Below the pieces are notes generated by a model. The model was not told the origin of the DNA and ran no database searches. It saw only the letters and a list, made by a program, of their open reading frames with translations. The translations under genes and the position numbers were made by a program. Below, piece after piece: positions 10,053 through 22,889 of a stretch of DNA of 64,000 nucleotides. The DNA comes from Limnomonas spitsbergensis (lineage: Eukaryota; Chlorophyta; Chlorophyceae; Chlamydomonadales). Positions within the stretch are counted from its first letter, which is position 1; each line of letters begins with the position of its first letter. The stretch is taken from contig JAYJMM010000018.1 of NCBI GenBank assembly GCA_037349105.1, positions 1 through 64,000 on the forward strand, read 5' to 3'.

Positions 10053-13000
10053 GCTGAGTCCGCCCGTAGGCGTCCGCCACTCAGTGGGAAGAAGTCCGCC
10101 ACGGACCCGAAGCTACAATCGCGAGTAAAGTAGGGGCGGTAACCACAGCTAGGGGCGCTCGGGTTGGCCAACCTTCCCTCTTATACGGTACGCTGTACCA
10201 AGTTACCCCTTTATTTACAGCCCTTGTACCTCCGCAGTGTAGTACAAGAAGCACGTGTGTACAGGTGTTGAACCTTAGTTGTGAGTAGTTTGAGCCTCTC
10301 TAAGGCAGTACTGACAGCTTACACCATTTTGGCACGGTTACTGCTTTATGGTGCGACAGCTGTCACGGTATAATGCAGTATACGTGCCAAAACCGTAGGG
10401 ACCGCTGGCGCGTCCCCGTAGACTCCGCAGCTTCCCTGCGGAGCCCCCTTTTCAGGGTTAGACGCCCAGCTTCCCACTTTCGGGAAGCTCGGAGGCCAGG
10501 ATTTCCCGTACCTTAGTAATAAGGGCTTTCCGGGACATTGTATCCCAGCTTGCCCACTGTCCCTTACTAAGTGTAGTACACTTCGTTCCTTTTAAGTGGA
10601 CAGGCCTCTATTTGTAAACAGCACCGGCTAGATCTCGGAGACCTACCCAGTGAAGAGCAACAAAGCCAGTACCACATAGTCAGTCAAGTCTAGATCAGCG
10701 ACCCAGCGATCTAGCAAGCCCGAGACACCCCCTCAAGATGCCCCGCCCGACCTAAGACTACGCCCGCAGTCTACGGCTACGGCATCTCCCGCTACACGCG
10801 GTAAGTGACTCATAACGACCTGCAGGGTTCGCGACCCGTCAGGCCATTAGTCTAGCTCTACAAGCGGCCAGCTCCGCGTCGGTCACCTAGAAGTTCCAGC
10901 CACAGCTTAACGCGTTGCGCATTCGCGGTCAGCGTGTAGACGCTGAGTCCGCCCGTAGGCGTCCGCCACTCAGTGGGAAGAAGTCCGCCACGGACCCGAA
11001 GCTACAATCGCGAGTAAAGTAGGGGCGGTACCCACAGCTAGGGGCGCTCGGGTTGGCCAACCTTCCCTCTTATACGGTACGCTGTACCAAGTTACCCCTT
11101 TACAGCCCTTGTACCCTCCGCAGTGTAGTACAAGAAGCACGTGTGTACAGGTGTTGAACCTTAGTTGTGAGTAGTTTGAGCCTCTCTAAGGCAGTAATGA
11201 CAGCTTACACCATTTTGGCACGGTTACTGCTTTATGGTGCGACAGCTGTCACGGTATAATGCAGTATACGTGCCAAAACCGTAGGGACCGCTGGCGCGTC
11301 CCCGTAGACTCCGCAGCTCCTTGCGGAGCCCCTTTTTTAGGGTTAGACGCCCAGCTTCCCATTTTCGGGAAGCTCGGAGGCCAGGATTTCCCGTACCTTA
11401 GTAATAGGGGGCTTGCCGGGACATTGTATCCCGGCTTGCCCACTCTCCCTTACTAAGTGTAGTACACTTCGTTCCTTTTAAGTGGACAGGCCTCTATTTG
11501 TAAACAGCACCGGCTAGATCTCGGAGACCTACCCAGTGAAGAGCAACAAAGCCAGTACCACATAGTCAGTCAAGTCTAGATCAGCGACCCAGCGATCTAG
11601 CAAGCCCGAGACACCCCCTCAAGATGCCCCGCCCGACCTAAGACTACGCCCGCAGTCTACGGCTACGGCATCTCCCGCTACACGCGGTAAGTGACTCATA
11701 ACGACCTGCAGGGTTCGCGACCCGTCAGGCCATTAGTCTAGCTCTACAAGCGGCCAGCTCCGCGTCGGTCACCTAGAAGTTCCAGCCACAGCTTAACGCG
11801 TTGCGCATTCGCGGCCAGCGTGTAGACGCTGAGTCCGCCCGTAGGCGTCCGCCACTCAGTGGGAAGAAGTCCGCCACGGACCCGAAGCTACAATCGCGAG
11901 TAAAGTAGGGGCGGTACCCACAGCTAGGGGCGCTCGGGTAGGCCAACCTTCCCTCTTATACGGTACGCTGTACCAAGTTACCCCTTTACAGCCCTTGTAC
12001 CTCCGCAGTGTAGTACAAGAAGCACGTGTGTACAGGTGTTGAACCTTAGTTGTGAGTAGTTTGAGCCTCTCTAAGGCAGTACTGACAGCTTACACCATTT
12101 TGGCACGGTTACTGCTTTATGGTGCGACAGCTGTCACGGTATAATGCAGTATACGTGCCAAAACCGTAGGGACCGCTGGCGCGTCCCCGTAGACTCCGCA
12201 GCTCCTTGCGGAGCCCCCTTTTTAGGGTTAGACGCCCAGCTTCCCATTTTCGGGAAGCTCGGAGGCCAGGATTTCCCGTACCTTAGTAATAAGGGCTTGC
12301 CGGGACATTGTATCCCGGCTTGCCCACTCTCCCTTACTAAGTGTAGTACACTTCGTTCCTTTTAAGTGGACAGGCCTCTATTTGTAAACAGCACCGGCTA
12401 GATCTCGGAGACCTACCCAGTGAAGAGCAACAAAGCCAGTACCACATAGTCAGTCGAGTCTAGATCAGCGACCCAGCGATCTAGCAAGCCCGAGACACCC
12501 CCTCAAGATGCCCCGCCCGACCTAAGACTACGCCCGCAGTCTACGGCTACGGCATCTCCCGCTACACGCGGTAAGTGACTCATAACGACCTGCAGGGTTC
12601 GCGACCCGTCAGGCCATTAGTCTAGCTCTACAAGCGGCCAGCTCCGCGTCGGTCACCTAGAAGTTCCAGCCACAGCTTAACGCGTTGCGCATTCGCGGCC
12701 AGCGTGTAGACGCTGAGTGCGCCCGTAGGCGTCCGCCACTCAGTGGGGAAGAAGTCCGCCACGGACCCGAAGCTACAATCGCGAGTAAAGTAGGGGCGGT
12801 AACCACAGCTAGGGGCGCTCGGGTAGGCCAACCTTCCCTCTTATACGGTACGCTGTACCAAGTTACCCCTTTATTTACAGCCCTTGTACCTCCGCAGTGT
12901 AGTACAAGAAGCACGTGTGTACAGGTGTTGAACCTTAGTTGTGAGTAGTTTGAGCCTCTCTAAGGCAGTACTGACAGCTTACACCATTTTGGCACGGTTA

Positions 13001-16000
13001 CTGCTTTATGGTGCGACAGCTGTCACGGTATAATGCAGTATACGTGCCAAAACCGTAGGGACCGCTGGCGCGTCCCCGTAGACTCCGCAGCTCCTTGCGG
13101 AGCCCCCTTTTTAGGGTTAGACGCCCAGCTTCCCATTTTCGGGAAGCTCGGAGGCCAGGATTTCCCGTACCTTAGTAATAAGGGCTTGCCGGGACATTGT
13201 ATCCCGGCTTGCCCACTCTCCCTTACTAAGTGTAGTACACTTCGTTCCTTTTAAGTGGACAGGCCTCTATTTGTAAACAGCACCGGCTAGATCTCGGAGA
13301 CCTACCCAGTGAAGAGCAACAAAGCCAGTACCACATAGTCAGTCGAGTCTAGATCAGCGACCCAGCGATCTAGCAAGCCCGAGACACCCCCTCAAGATGC
13401 CCCGCCCGACCTAAGACTACGCCCGCAGTCTACGGCTACGGCATCTCCCGCTACACGCGGTAAGTGACTCATAACGACCTGCAGGGTTCGCGACCCGTCA
13501 GGCCATTAGTCTAGCTCTACAAGCGGCCAGCTCCGCGTCGGTCACCTAGAAGTTCCAGCCACAGCTTAACGCGTTGCGCATTCGCGGCCAGCGTGTAGAC
13601 GCTGAGTGCGCCCGTAGGCGTCCGCCACTCAGTGGGGAAGAAGTCCGCCACGGACCCGAAGCTACAATCGCGAGTAAAGTAGGGGCGGTAACCACAGCTA
13701 GGGGCGCTCGGGTAGGCCAACCTTCCCTCTTATACGGTACGCTGTACCAAGTTACCCCTTTATTTACAGCCCTTGTACCTCCGCAGTGTAGTACAAGAAG
13801 CACGTGTGTACAGGTGTTGAACCTTAGTTGTGAGTAGTTTGAGCCTCTCTAAGGCAGTACTGACAGCTTACACCATTTTGGCACGGTTACTGCTTTATGG
13901 TGCGACAGCTGTCACGGTATAATGCATTATACGTGCCAAAACCGTAGGGACCGCTGGCGCGTCCCCGTAGACTCCGCAGCTTCCCTGCGGAGCCCCCTTT
14001 TCAGGGTTAGACGCCCAGCTTCCCACTTTCGGGAAGCTCGGAGGCCAGGATTTCCCGTACCTTAGTAATAAGGGCTTTCCGGGACATTGTATCCCAGCTT
14101 GCCCACTGTCCCTTACTAAGTGTAGTACACTTCGTTCCTTTTAAGTGGACAGGCCTCTATTTGTAAACAGCACCGGCTAGATCTCGGAGACCTACCCAGT
14201 GAAGAGCAACAAAGCCAGTACCACATAGTCAGTCAAGTCTAGATCAGCGACCCAGCGATCTAGCAAGCCCGAGACACCCCCTCAAGATGCCCCGCCCGAC
14301 CTAAGACTACGCCCGCAGTCTACGGCTACGGCATCTCCCGCTACACGCGGTAAGTGACTCATAACGACCTGCAGGGTTCGCGACCCGTCAGGCCATTAGT
14401 CTAGCTCTACAAGCGGCCAGCTCCGCGTCGGTCACCTAGAAGTTCCAGCCACAGCTTAACGCGTTGCGCATTCGCGGTCAGCGTGTAGACGCTGAGTCCG
14501 CCCGTAGGCGTCCGCCACTCAGTGGGAAGAAGTCCGCCACGGACCCGAAGCTACAATCGCGAGTAAAGTAGGGGCGGTACCCACAGCTAGGGGCGCTCGG
14601 GTTGGCCAACCTTCCCTCTTATACGGTACGCTGTACCAAGTTACCCCTTTACAGCCCTTGTACCTCCGCAGTGTAGTACAAGAAGCACGTGTGTACAGGT
14701 GTTGAACCTTAGTTGTGAGTAGTTTGAGCCTCTCTAAGGCAGTACTGACAGCTTACACCATTTTGGCACGGTTACTGCTTTATGGTGCGACAGCTGTCAC
14801 GGTATAATGCAGTATACGTGCCAAAACCGTAGGGACCGCTGGCGCGTCCCCGTAGACTCCGCAGCTTCCCTGCGGAGCCCCCTTTTTAGGGTTAGACGCC
14901 CAGCTTCCCATTTTCGGGAAGCTCGGAGGCCAGGATTTCCCGTACCTTAGTAATAAGGGCTTTCCGGGACATTGTATCCCAGCTTGCCCACTGTCCCTTA
15001 CTAAGTGTAGTACACTTCGTTCCTTTTAAGTGGACAGGCCTCTATTTGTAAACAGCACCGGCTAGATCTCGGAGACCTACCCAGTGAAGAGCAACAAAGC
15101 CAGTACCACATAGTCAGTCAAGTCTAGATCAGCGACCCAGCGATCTAGCAAGCCCGAGACACCCCCTCAAGATGCCCCGCCCGACCTAAGACTACGCCCG
15201 CAGTCTACGGCTACGGCATCTCCCGCTACACGCGGTAAGTGACTCATAACGACCTGCAGGGTTCGCGACCCGTCAGGCCATTAGTCTAGCTCTACAAGCG
15301 GCCAGCTCCGCGTCGGTCACCTAGAAGTTCCAGCCACAGCTTAACGCGTTGCGCATTCGCGGCCAGCGTGTAGACGCTGAGTGCGCCCGTAGGCGTCCGC
15401 CACTCAGTGGGGAAGAAGTCCGCCACGGACCCGAAGCTACAATCGCGAGTAAAGTAGGGGCGGTAACCACAGCTAGGGGCGCTCGGGTAGGCCAACCTTC
15501 CCTCTTATACGGTACGCTGTACCAAGTTACCCCTTTATTTACAGCCCTTGTACCTCCGCAGTGTAGTACAAGAAGCACGTGTGTACAGGTGTTGAACCTT
15601 AGTTGTGAGTAGTTTGAGCCTCTCTAAGGCAGTACTGACAGCTTACACCATTTTGGCACGGTTACTGCTTTATGGTGCGACAGCTGTCACGGTATAATGC
15701 AGTATACGTGCCAAAACCGTAGGGACCGCTGGCGCGTCCCCGTAGACTCCGCAGCTTCCCTGCGGAGCCCCCTTTTCAGGGTTAGACGCCCATCTTCCCA
15801 CTTTCGGGAAGCTCGGAGGCCAGGATTTCCCGTACCTTAGTAATAAGGGCTTTCCGGGACATTGTATCCCAGCTTGCCCACTGTCCCTTACTAAGTGTAG
15901 TACACTTCGTTCCTTTTAAGTGGACAGGCCTCTATTTGTAAACAGCACCGGCTAGATCTCGGAGACCTACCCAGTGAAGAGCAACAAAGCCAGTACCACA

Positions 16001-19000
16001 TAGTCAGTCAAGTCTAGATCAGCGACCCAGCGATCTAGCAAGCCCGAGAAACCCTTCAAGATGCCCCGCCCGACCTAAGACTACGCCCGCAGTCTACGGC
16101 TACGGCATCTCCCGCTACACGCGGTAAGTGACTCATAACGACCTGCAGGGTTCGCGACCCGTCAGGCCATTAGTCTAGCTCTACAAGCGGCCAGCTCCGC
16201 GTCGGTCACCTAGAAGTTCCAGCCACAGCTTAACGCGTTGCGCATTCGCGGTCAGCGTGTAGACGCTGAGTCCGCCCGTAGGCGTCCGCCACTCAGTGGG
16301 AAGAAGTCCGCCACGGACCCGAAGCTACAATCGCGAGTAAAGTAGGGGCGGTACCCACAGCTAGGGGCGCTCGGGTTGGCCAACCTTCCCTCTTATACGG
16401 TACGCTGTACCAAGTTACCCCTTTACAGCCCTTGTACCTCCGCAGTGTAGTACAAGAAGCACGTGTGTACAGGTGTTGAACCTTAGTTGTGAGTAGTTTG
16501 AGCCTCTCTAAGGCAGTACTGACAGCTTACACCATTTTGGCACGGTTACTGCTTTATGGTGCGACAGCTGTCACGGTATAATGCAGTATACGTGCCAAAA
16601 CCGTAGGGACCGCTGGCGCGTCCCCGTAGACTCCGCAGCTTCCCTGCGGAGCCCCCTTTTCAGGGTTAGACGCCCAGCTTCCCACTTTTGGGAAGCTCGG
16701 AGGCCAGGATTTCCCGTACCTTAGTAATAAGGGCTTTCCGGGACATTGTATCCCAGCTTGCCCACTGTCCCTTACTAAGTGTAGTACACTTCGTTCCTTT
16801 TAAGTGGACAGGCCTCTATTTGTAAACAGCACCGGCTAGATCTCGGAGACCTACCCAGTGAAGAGCAACAAAGCCAGTACCACATAGTCAGTCAAGTCTA
16901 GATCAGCGACCCAGCGATCTAGCAAGCCCGAGAAACCCTTCAAGATGCCCCGCCCGACCTAAGACTACGCCCGCAGTCTACGGCTACGGCATCTCCCGCT
17001 ACATGCGGTAAGTGACTCATAACGACCTGCAGGGTTCGCGACCCGTCAGGCCATTAGTCTAGCTCTACAAGCGGCCAGCTCCGCGTCGGTCACCTAGAAG
17101 TTCCAGCCACAGCTTAACGCGTTGCGCATTCGCGGTCAGCGTGTAGACGCTGAGTCCGCCCGTAGGCGTCCGCCACTCAGTGGGAAGAAGTCCGCCACGG
17201 ACCCGAAGCTACAATCGCGAGTAAAGTAGGGGCGGTACCCACAGCTAGGGGCGCTCGGGTTGGCCAACCTTCCCTCTTATACGGTACGCTGTACCAAGTT
17301 ACCCCTTTACAGCCCTTGTACCTCCGCAGTGTAGTACAAGAAGCACGTGTGTACAGGTGTTGAACCTTAGTTGTGAGTAGTTTGAGCCTCTCTAAGGCAG
17401 TACTGACAGCTTACACCATTTTGGCACGGTTACTGCTTTATGGTGCGACAGCTGTCACGGTATAATGCAGTATACGTGCCAAAACCGTAGGGACCGCTGG
17501 CGCGTCCCTGTAGACTCCGCAGCTTCCCTGCGGAGCCCCCTTTTTAGGTTAGACGCCCAGCTTCCCACTTTCGGGAAGCTCGGGGGCCAGGATTTCCCGT
17601 ACCTTAGTAAAAAGGGCTTTCCGGGACATTGTATCCCGGCTTGCCCACTGTCCCTTACTAAGTGTAGTACACTTCGTTCCTTTTAAGTGGACAGGCCTCT
17701 ATTTGTAAACAGCACCGGCTAGATCTCGGAGACCTACCCAGTGAAGAGCAACAAAGCCAGTACCACATAGTCAGTCAAGTCTAGATCAGCGACCCAGCGA
17801 TCTAGCAAGCCCGAGACACCCCCTCAAGATGCCCCGCCCGACCTAAGACTACGCCCGCAGTCTACGGCTACAGCATCTCCCGCTACATGCGGTAAGTGAC
17901 TCATAACGACCTGCAGGGTTCGCGACCCGTCAGGCCATTAGTCTAGCTCTACAAGCGGCCAGCTCCGCGTCGGTCACCTAGAAGTTCCAGCCACAGCTTA
18001 ACGCGTTGCGCATTCGCGGCCAGCGTGTAGACGCTGAGTGCGCCCGTAGGCGTCCGCCACTCAGTGGGAAGAAGTCCGCCACGGACCCGAAGCTACAATC
18101 GCGAATAAAGTAGGGGCGGTACCCACAGCTAGGGGCGCTCGGGTTGGCCAACCTTCCCTCTTATACGGTACGCTGTACCAAGTTACCCCTTTACAGCCCT
18201 TGTACCTCCGCAGTGTAGTACAAGAAGCACGTGTGTACAGGTGTTGAACCTTAGTTGTGAGTAGTTTGAGCCTCTCTAAGGCAGTACTGACAGCTTACAC
18301 CATTTTGGCACGGTTACTGCTTTATGGTGCGACAGCTGTCACGGTATAATGCAGTATACGTGCCAAAACCGTAGGGACCGCTGGCGCGTCACCGTAGACT
18401 CCGCAGCTTCCCTGCGGAGCCCCCTTTTTAGGGTTAGACGCCCAGCTTCCCACTTTCGGGAAGCTCGGAGGCCAGGATTTCCCGTACCTTAGTAATAAGG
18501 GCTTTCCGGGACATTGTATCCCGGCTTGCCCACTGTCCCTTAATAAGTGTAGTACACTTCGTTCCTTTTAAGTGGACAGGCCTCTATTTGTAAACAGCAC
18601 CGGCTAGATCTCGGAGACCTACCTAGTGAAGAGCAACAAAGCCAGTACCACATAGTCAGTCAAGTCTAGATCAGCGACCCAGCGATCTAGCAAGCCCGAG
18701 ACACCCCCTCAAGATGCCCCGCCCGACCTAAGACTACGCCCGCAGTCTACGGCTACAGCATCTCCCGCTACACGCGGTAAGTGACTCATAACGACCTGCA
18801 GGGTTCGCGACCCGTCAGGCCATTAGTCTAGCTCTACAAGCGGCCAGCTCCGCGTCGGTCACCTAGAAGTTCCAGCCACAGCTTAACGCGTTGCGCATTC
18901 GCGGCCAGCGTGTAGACGCTGAGTGCGCCCGTAGGCGTCCGCCACTCAGTGGGGAAGAAGTCCGCCACGGACCCGAAGCTACAATCGCGAGTAAAGTAGG

Positions 19001-21888
19001 GGCGGTACCCACAGCTAGGGGCGCTCGGGTAGGCCAACCTTCCCTCTTATACGGTACGCTGTACCAAGTTACCCCTTTACAGCCCTTGTACCTCCGCAGT
19101 GTAGTACAAGAAGCACGTGTGTACAGGTGTTGAACCTTAGTTGTGAGTAGTTTGAGCCTCTCTAAGGCAGTACTGACAGCTTATACCATTTTGGCACGGT
19201 TACTGCTTTATGATGCGACAGCTGTCACGGTATAATGCAGTATACGTGCCAAAACCGTAGGGACCGCTGGCGCGTCACCGTAGACTCCGCAGCTTCCCTG
19301 CGGAGCCCCCTTTTCAGGGTTAGACGCCCAGCTTCCCACATTCGGGAAGCTCGGAAACCAGGATTTCCCGTACCTTAGTAATAAGGGCTTTCCGGGACAT
19401 TGTATCCCGGCTTGCCCACTGTCCCTTACTAAGTGTAGTACACTTCGTTCCTTTTAAGTGGACAGGCCTCTATTTGTAAACAGCACCGGCTAGATCTCGG
19501 AGACCTACCCAGTGAAGAGCAACAAAGCCAGTACCACATAGTCAGTCAAGTCTAGATCAGCGACCCAGCGATCTAGCAAGCCCGAGACACCCCCTCAAGA
19601 TGCCCCGCCCGACCTAAGACTACGCCCGCAGTCTACGGCTACGGCATCTCCCGCTACACGCGGTAAGTGACTCATAACGACCTGCAGGGTTCGCGACCCG
19701 TCAGGCCATTAGTCTAGCTCTACAAGCGGCCAGCTCCGCGTCGGTCACCTAGAAGTTCCAGCCACAGCTTAACGCGTTGCGCATTCGCGGCCAGCGTGTA
19801 GACGCTGAGTGCGCCCGTAGGCGTCCGCCACTCAGTGGGGAAGAAGTCCGCCACGGACCCGAAGCTACAATCGCGAGTAAAGTAGGGGCGGTACCCACAG
19901 CTAGGGGCGCTCGGGTAGGCCAACCTTCCCTCTTATACGGTACGCTGTACCAAGTTACCCCTTTACAGCCCTTGTACCTCCGCAGTGTAGTACAAGAAGC
20001 ACGTGTGTACAGGTGTTGAACCTTAGTTGTGAGTAGTTTGAGCCTCTCTAAGGCAGTACTGACAGCTTATACCATTTTGGCACGGTTACTGCTTTATGAT
20101 GCGACAGCTGTCACGGTATAATGCATTATACGTGCCAAAACCGTAAGGACCGCTGGCGCGTCACCGTAGACTCCGCAGCTTCCTTGCGAAGCCCCCTTTT
20201 CAGGGTTAGACGCCCAGCTTCCCACTTTCGGGAAGCTCGGAGGCCAGGATTTCCCGTACCTTAGTAATAAGGGCTTGCCGGGACATTGTATCCCGGCTTG
20301 CCCACTGTCCCTTACTAAGTGTAGTACACTTCGTTCCTTTTAAGTGGACAGGCCTCTATTTGTAAACAGCACCGGCTAGATCTCGGAGACCTACCCAGTG
20401 AAGAGCAACAAAGCCAGTACCACATAGTCAGTCAAGTCTAGATCAGCGACCCAGCGATCTAGCAAGCCCGAGAAACCCTTCAAGATGCCCCGCCCGACCT
20501 AAGACTACGCCCGCAGTCTACGGCTACGGCATCTCCCGCTACACGCGGTAAGTGACTCATAACGACCTGCAGGGTTCGCGACCCGTCAGGCCATTAGTTT
20601 AGCTCTTCAAGCGGCCAGCTCCGCGTCGGTCACTACGGTCACCTAGAAGTTCCAGCCACAGCTTAACGCGTTGCGCATTCGCGGCCAGCGTGTTGACGCT
20701 GAGTGCGCCCGTAGGCGTCTGCCACTCAGTGGGGAAGAAGTCGGCCACGGACCCGAAGCTACAATCGCGAGTAAAGTAGGGGCGGTACCCACAGCTAGGG
20801 GCGCTCGGGTAGGCCAACCTTCCCTCTTATACGGTACGCTGTACCAAGTTACCCCTTTACAGCCCTTGTACCTCCGCAGTGTAGTACAAGAAGCACGTGT
20901 GTACAGGTGTTGAACCTTAGTTGTGAGTAGTTTGAGCCTCTCTAAGGCAGTACTGACAGCTTACACCATTTTTGGCACGGTTACTGCTTTATGGTGCGAC
21001 AGCTGTCACGATATAATGCAGTATACGTGCCAAAACCGTAGGGACCGCTGGCGCGTCACCGTAGACTCCGCAGCTTCCCTGCGGAGCCCCCTTTTTAGGG
21101 TTAGACGCCCAGCTTCCCACTTTCGGGAAGCTCGGAGGCCAGGATTTCCCGTACCTTAGTAATAAGGGCTTTCCGGGACATTGTATCCCGGCTTGCCCAC
21201 TGTCCCTTACTAAGTGTAGTACACTTCGTTCCTTTTAAGTGGACAGGCCTCTATTTGTAAACAGCACCGGCTAGATCTCGGAGACCTACCCAGTGAAGAG
21301 CAACAAAGCCAGTACCACATAGTCAGTCAAGTCTAGATCAGCGACCCAGCGATCTAGCAAACCCGAGACACCCCCTCAAGATGCCCCGCCCGACCTAAGA
21401 CTACGCCCGCAGTCTACGGCTACGGCATCTCCCGCTACACACGGTAAGTGACTCATAACGACCTGCAGGGTTCGCGACCCGTCAGGCCATTAGTCTAGCT
21501 CTACAAGCGGCCAGCTCCGCGTCGGTCACCTAGAAGTTCCAGCCACAGCTTAACGCGTTGCGCATTCGCGGCCAGCGTGTAGACGCTGAGTCCGCCCGTA
21601 GGCGTCCGCCACTCAGTGAGGAAGAAGTCCGCCACGGACCCGAAGCTACAATCGCGAGTAAAGTAGGGGCGGTACCCACAGCTAGGGGCGCTCGGGTAGG
21701 CCAACCTTCCCTCTTATACGGTACGCTGTACCAAGTTACCCCTTAACAGCCCTTGTACCTCCACAGTGTAGTACATGAAACACGTGTGTACAGGTGCTGA
21801 ACCTTAGTTGTGAGTAGTTTGAGCCTCTCTAAGGCAGTACTGACAGCTTACACCATTTTGGCACGGTTACTGCTTTATGGTGCGACAG
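10053..21888 (+). repeat. Tandem array of ~886 bp units derived from a gypsy LTR (about 13.4 copies)
   Basis: The motif CGCCCGTAGG recurs at 10061, 10950, 11836, 12720, 13609, 14499, 15384, 16273, 17157, 18041, 18926, 19812, 20706 and 21593, giving periods of 884-894 bp. The copies are nearly identical. They differ by small indels such as an extra ATTTA-type insert in the CCCTTTA...CAG stretch (for example near 10,213, 12,870, 13,760, 15,533) and AAACCCTTC versus ACACCCCCTC near 16,047, 16,930 and 20,470. Each unit contains the LTR box GGGGCGGTACCCAC...GGTGCGACA that is also found at 31,880-32,112, 47,939-48,190 and 50,611-50,862, so the array is an expanded LTR. It begins against the LINE and ends at GGTGCGACA, the LTR terminus. 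Short open frames of 60-87 codons inside it repeat with the unit and look non-coding. Confidence 0.95.
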
Positions 21889-21974
21889 TCCTCATGCTGG
21901 CTGTAGGCGTCCCCAGCCCTGCTGGCACCCCCCATGGGGATGACAGCTGGCGGGCGCAACCAGCCAGATATAAG

Positions 21975-22889
21975 CTACGCTGCTGCTTCTCGACCGGACA
22001 CAAAAGCCCCCTGGCTTGCCGTGAATTCTCCACCTCGCACCCCTTGCCCGGTGGCTCGCGCACCCGGGACGCACACCGACAGCAGGAGCCACACCAGTAT
22101 CAGCTGGAGCGTCCCCGTAAGGATCCCCTTAAATGCTGTACAAGTGAGGAGTCCTCTGCATGCTGGCAGCCGCCGCGCGGTTTCCTGCGGCTGGTGCGCT
22201 GTGGGCTGTACGTGTGGCTCTGCACTCTGCTCTGGCCTCTGCTGCCCTCTGGCCCACGTGATCTCCAGGTCTACCTGGCTGATCCTGAATGGTTGGACTG
22301 GGCAGTCCACTCCCGGCCTGCTGCCGCGGTCCCTGTCCGCAGCCTTCCTCTGCGCCTTCCTTGCGCGTCGCCTAGCCTTCTTCGACTTCTTTCCCCGTAA
22401 ATCGGCTGTGTCAGGCCAAGCTGTACCGGCCCTCTCTGGCTTCGCCTCTGGAGGCTGTCTCATGCTGCCTTGTGCCTGCTGCCCCTCATGCCTGTGAGTG
22501 GGGCGCGGCGCTGCCCCGCCGCTGCCAGCGCACGCGGACCCTTCTGGTCCCACGCACTGTCTCATGCCTCTCCTAGCGTTGGCAAATTGCCGAGCTTGAC
22601 AGGCCACACCGCTGTTGCCGGTTTGGCTGGCCTCCCGTGTGGCTGCGCCTCCAGCCCGGCCCACTGGCATGGGCTGCTGCATTCCTGGGGCCTGGCTGCA
22701 GCGGCTGCCTGCCAGCTGTTGGGTGGCGACTCCCTTGGCGCCCCTTTCCCCGAGAGCCGATATTTTTCCAGTCAACTCCTCTTGCAGATCACCGAGCGCC
22801 TGGTTGTACCCTCCCATCCTTGCCTCCTTGGGTCCGAATCGGGCTCTGGTAGCGCTCTTAGCTGGAACAGCAGGCTGGACTCCTGGCAT
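21975..22889 (-). CDS. Gag/Pol linker with basic tract and hydrophobic segment (copy 1)
   Basis: A 304-codon frame, glycine/alanine/glutamine-rich, with a very basic stretch (GKKSKKARRRARKAQRKA) in its middle and one hydrophobic segment near the C-terminus (residues 249-278, about 22,056-22,145: CTAFKGILTG then LQLILVWLLLSVCVPGA). The hydrophobic segment and what follows (GGEFTASQGAFVSGREAAA) are clearly homologous to 57,107-56,960 in copy 2. It could be a membrane anchor or a signal-like sequence released at the P-G-A-R-A site. The frame start at 22889 is arbitrary because it overlaps the preceding frame. Confidence 0.5.
   Translation of the reverse strand: MPGVQPAVPAKSATRARFGPKEARMGGYNQALGDLQEELTGKISALGERGAKGVATQQLAGSRCSQAPGMQQPMPVGRAGGAATREASQTGNSGVACQARQFANARRGMRQCVGPEGSACAGSGGAAPRPTHRHEGQQAQGSMRQPPEAKPERAGTAWPDTADLRGKKSKKARRRARKAQRKAADRDRGSRPGVDCPVQPFRISQVDLEITWARGQQRPEQSAEPHVQPTAHQPQETARRLPACRGLLTCTAFKGILTGTLQLILVWLLLSVCVPGARATGQGVRGGEFTASQGAFVSGREAAA

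Noticed and set aside
11249..21746. Many open frames of 60-87 codons inside the tandem array, identical from unit to unit
   Set aside because: They exist in several frames and on both strands, recur only because the DNA unit is nearly identical, and have no domain features. Sequence identity extends equally outside the frames.
10053..21888. CRISPR-like or rDNA-like array
   Set aside because: The unit is ~886 bp without short repeats and spacers, and contains no rRNA-like conserved sequence. It matches the LTR of nearby elements.
21889..22497. Plus-strand ORFs of about 190 codons beginning in the last array unit
   Set aside because: They are the opposite strand of the conserved Gag/Pol linker; homology with copy 2 supports only the minus-strand reading.
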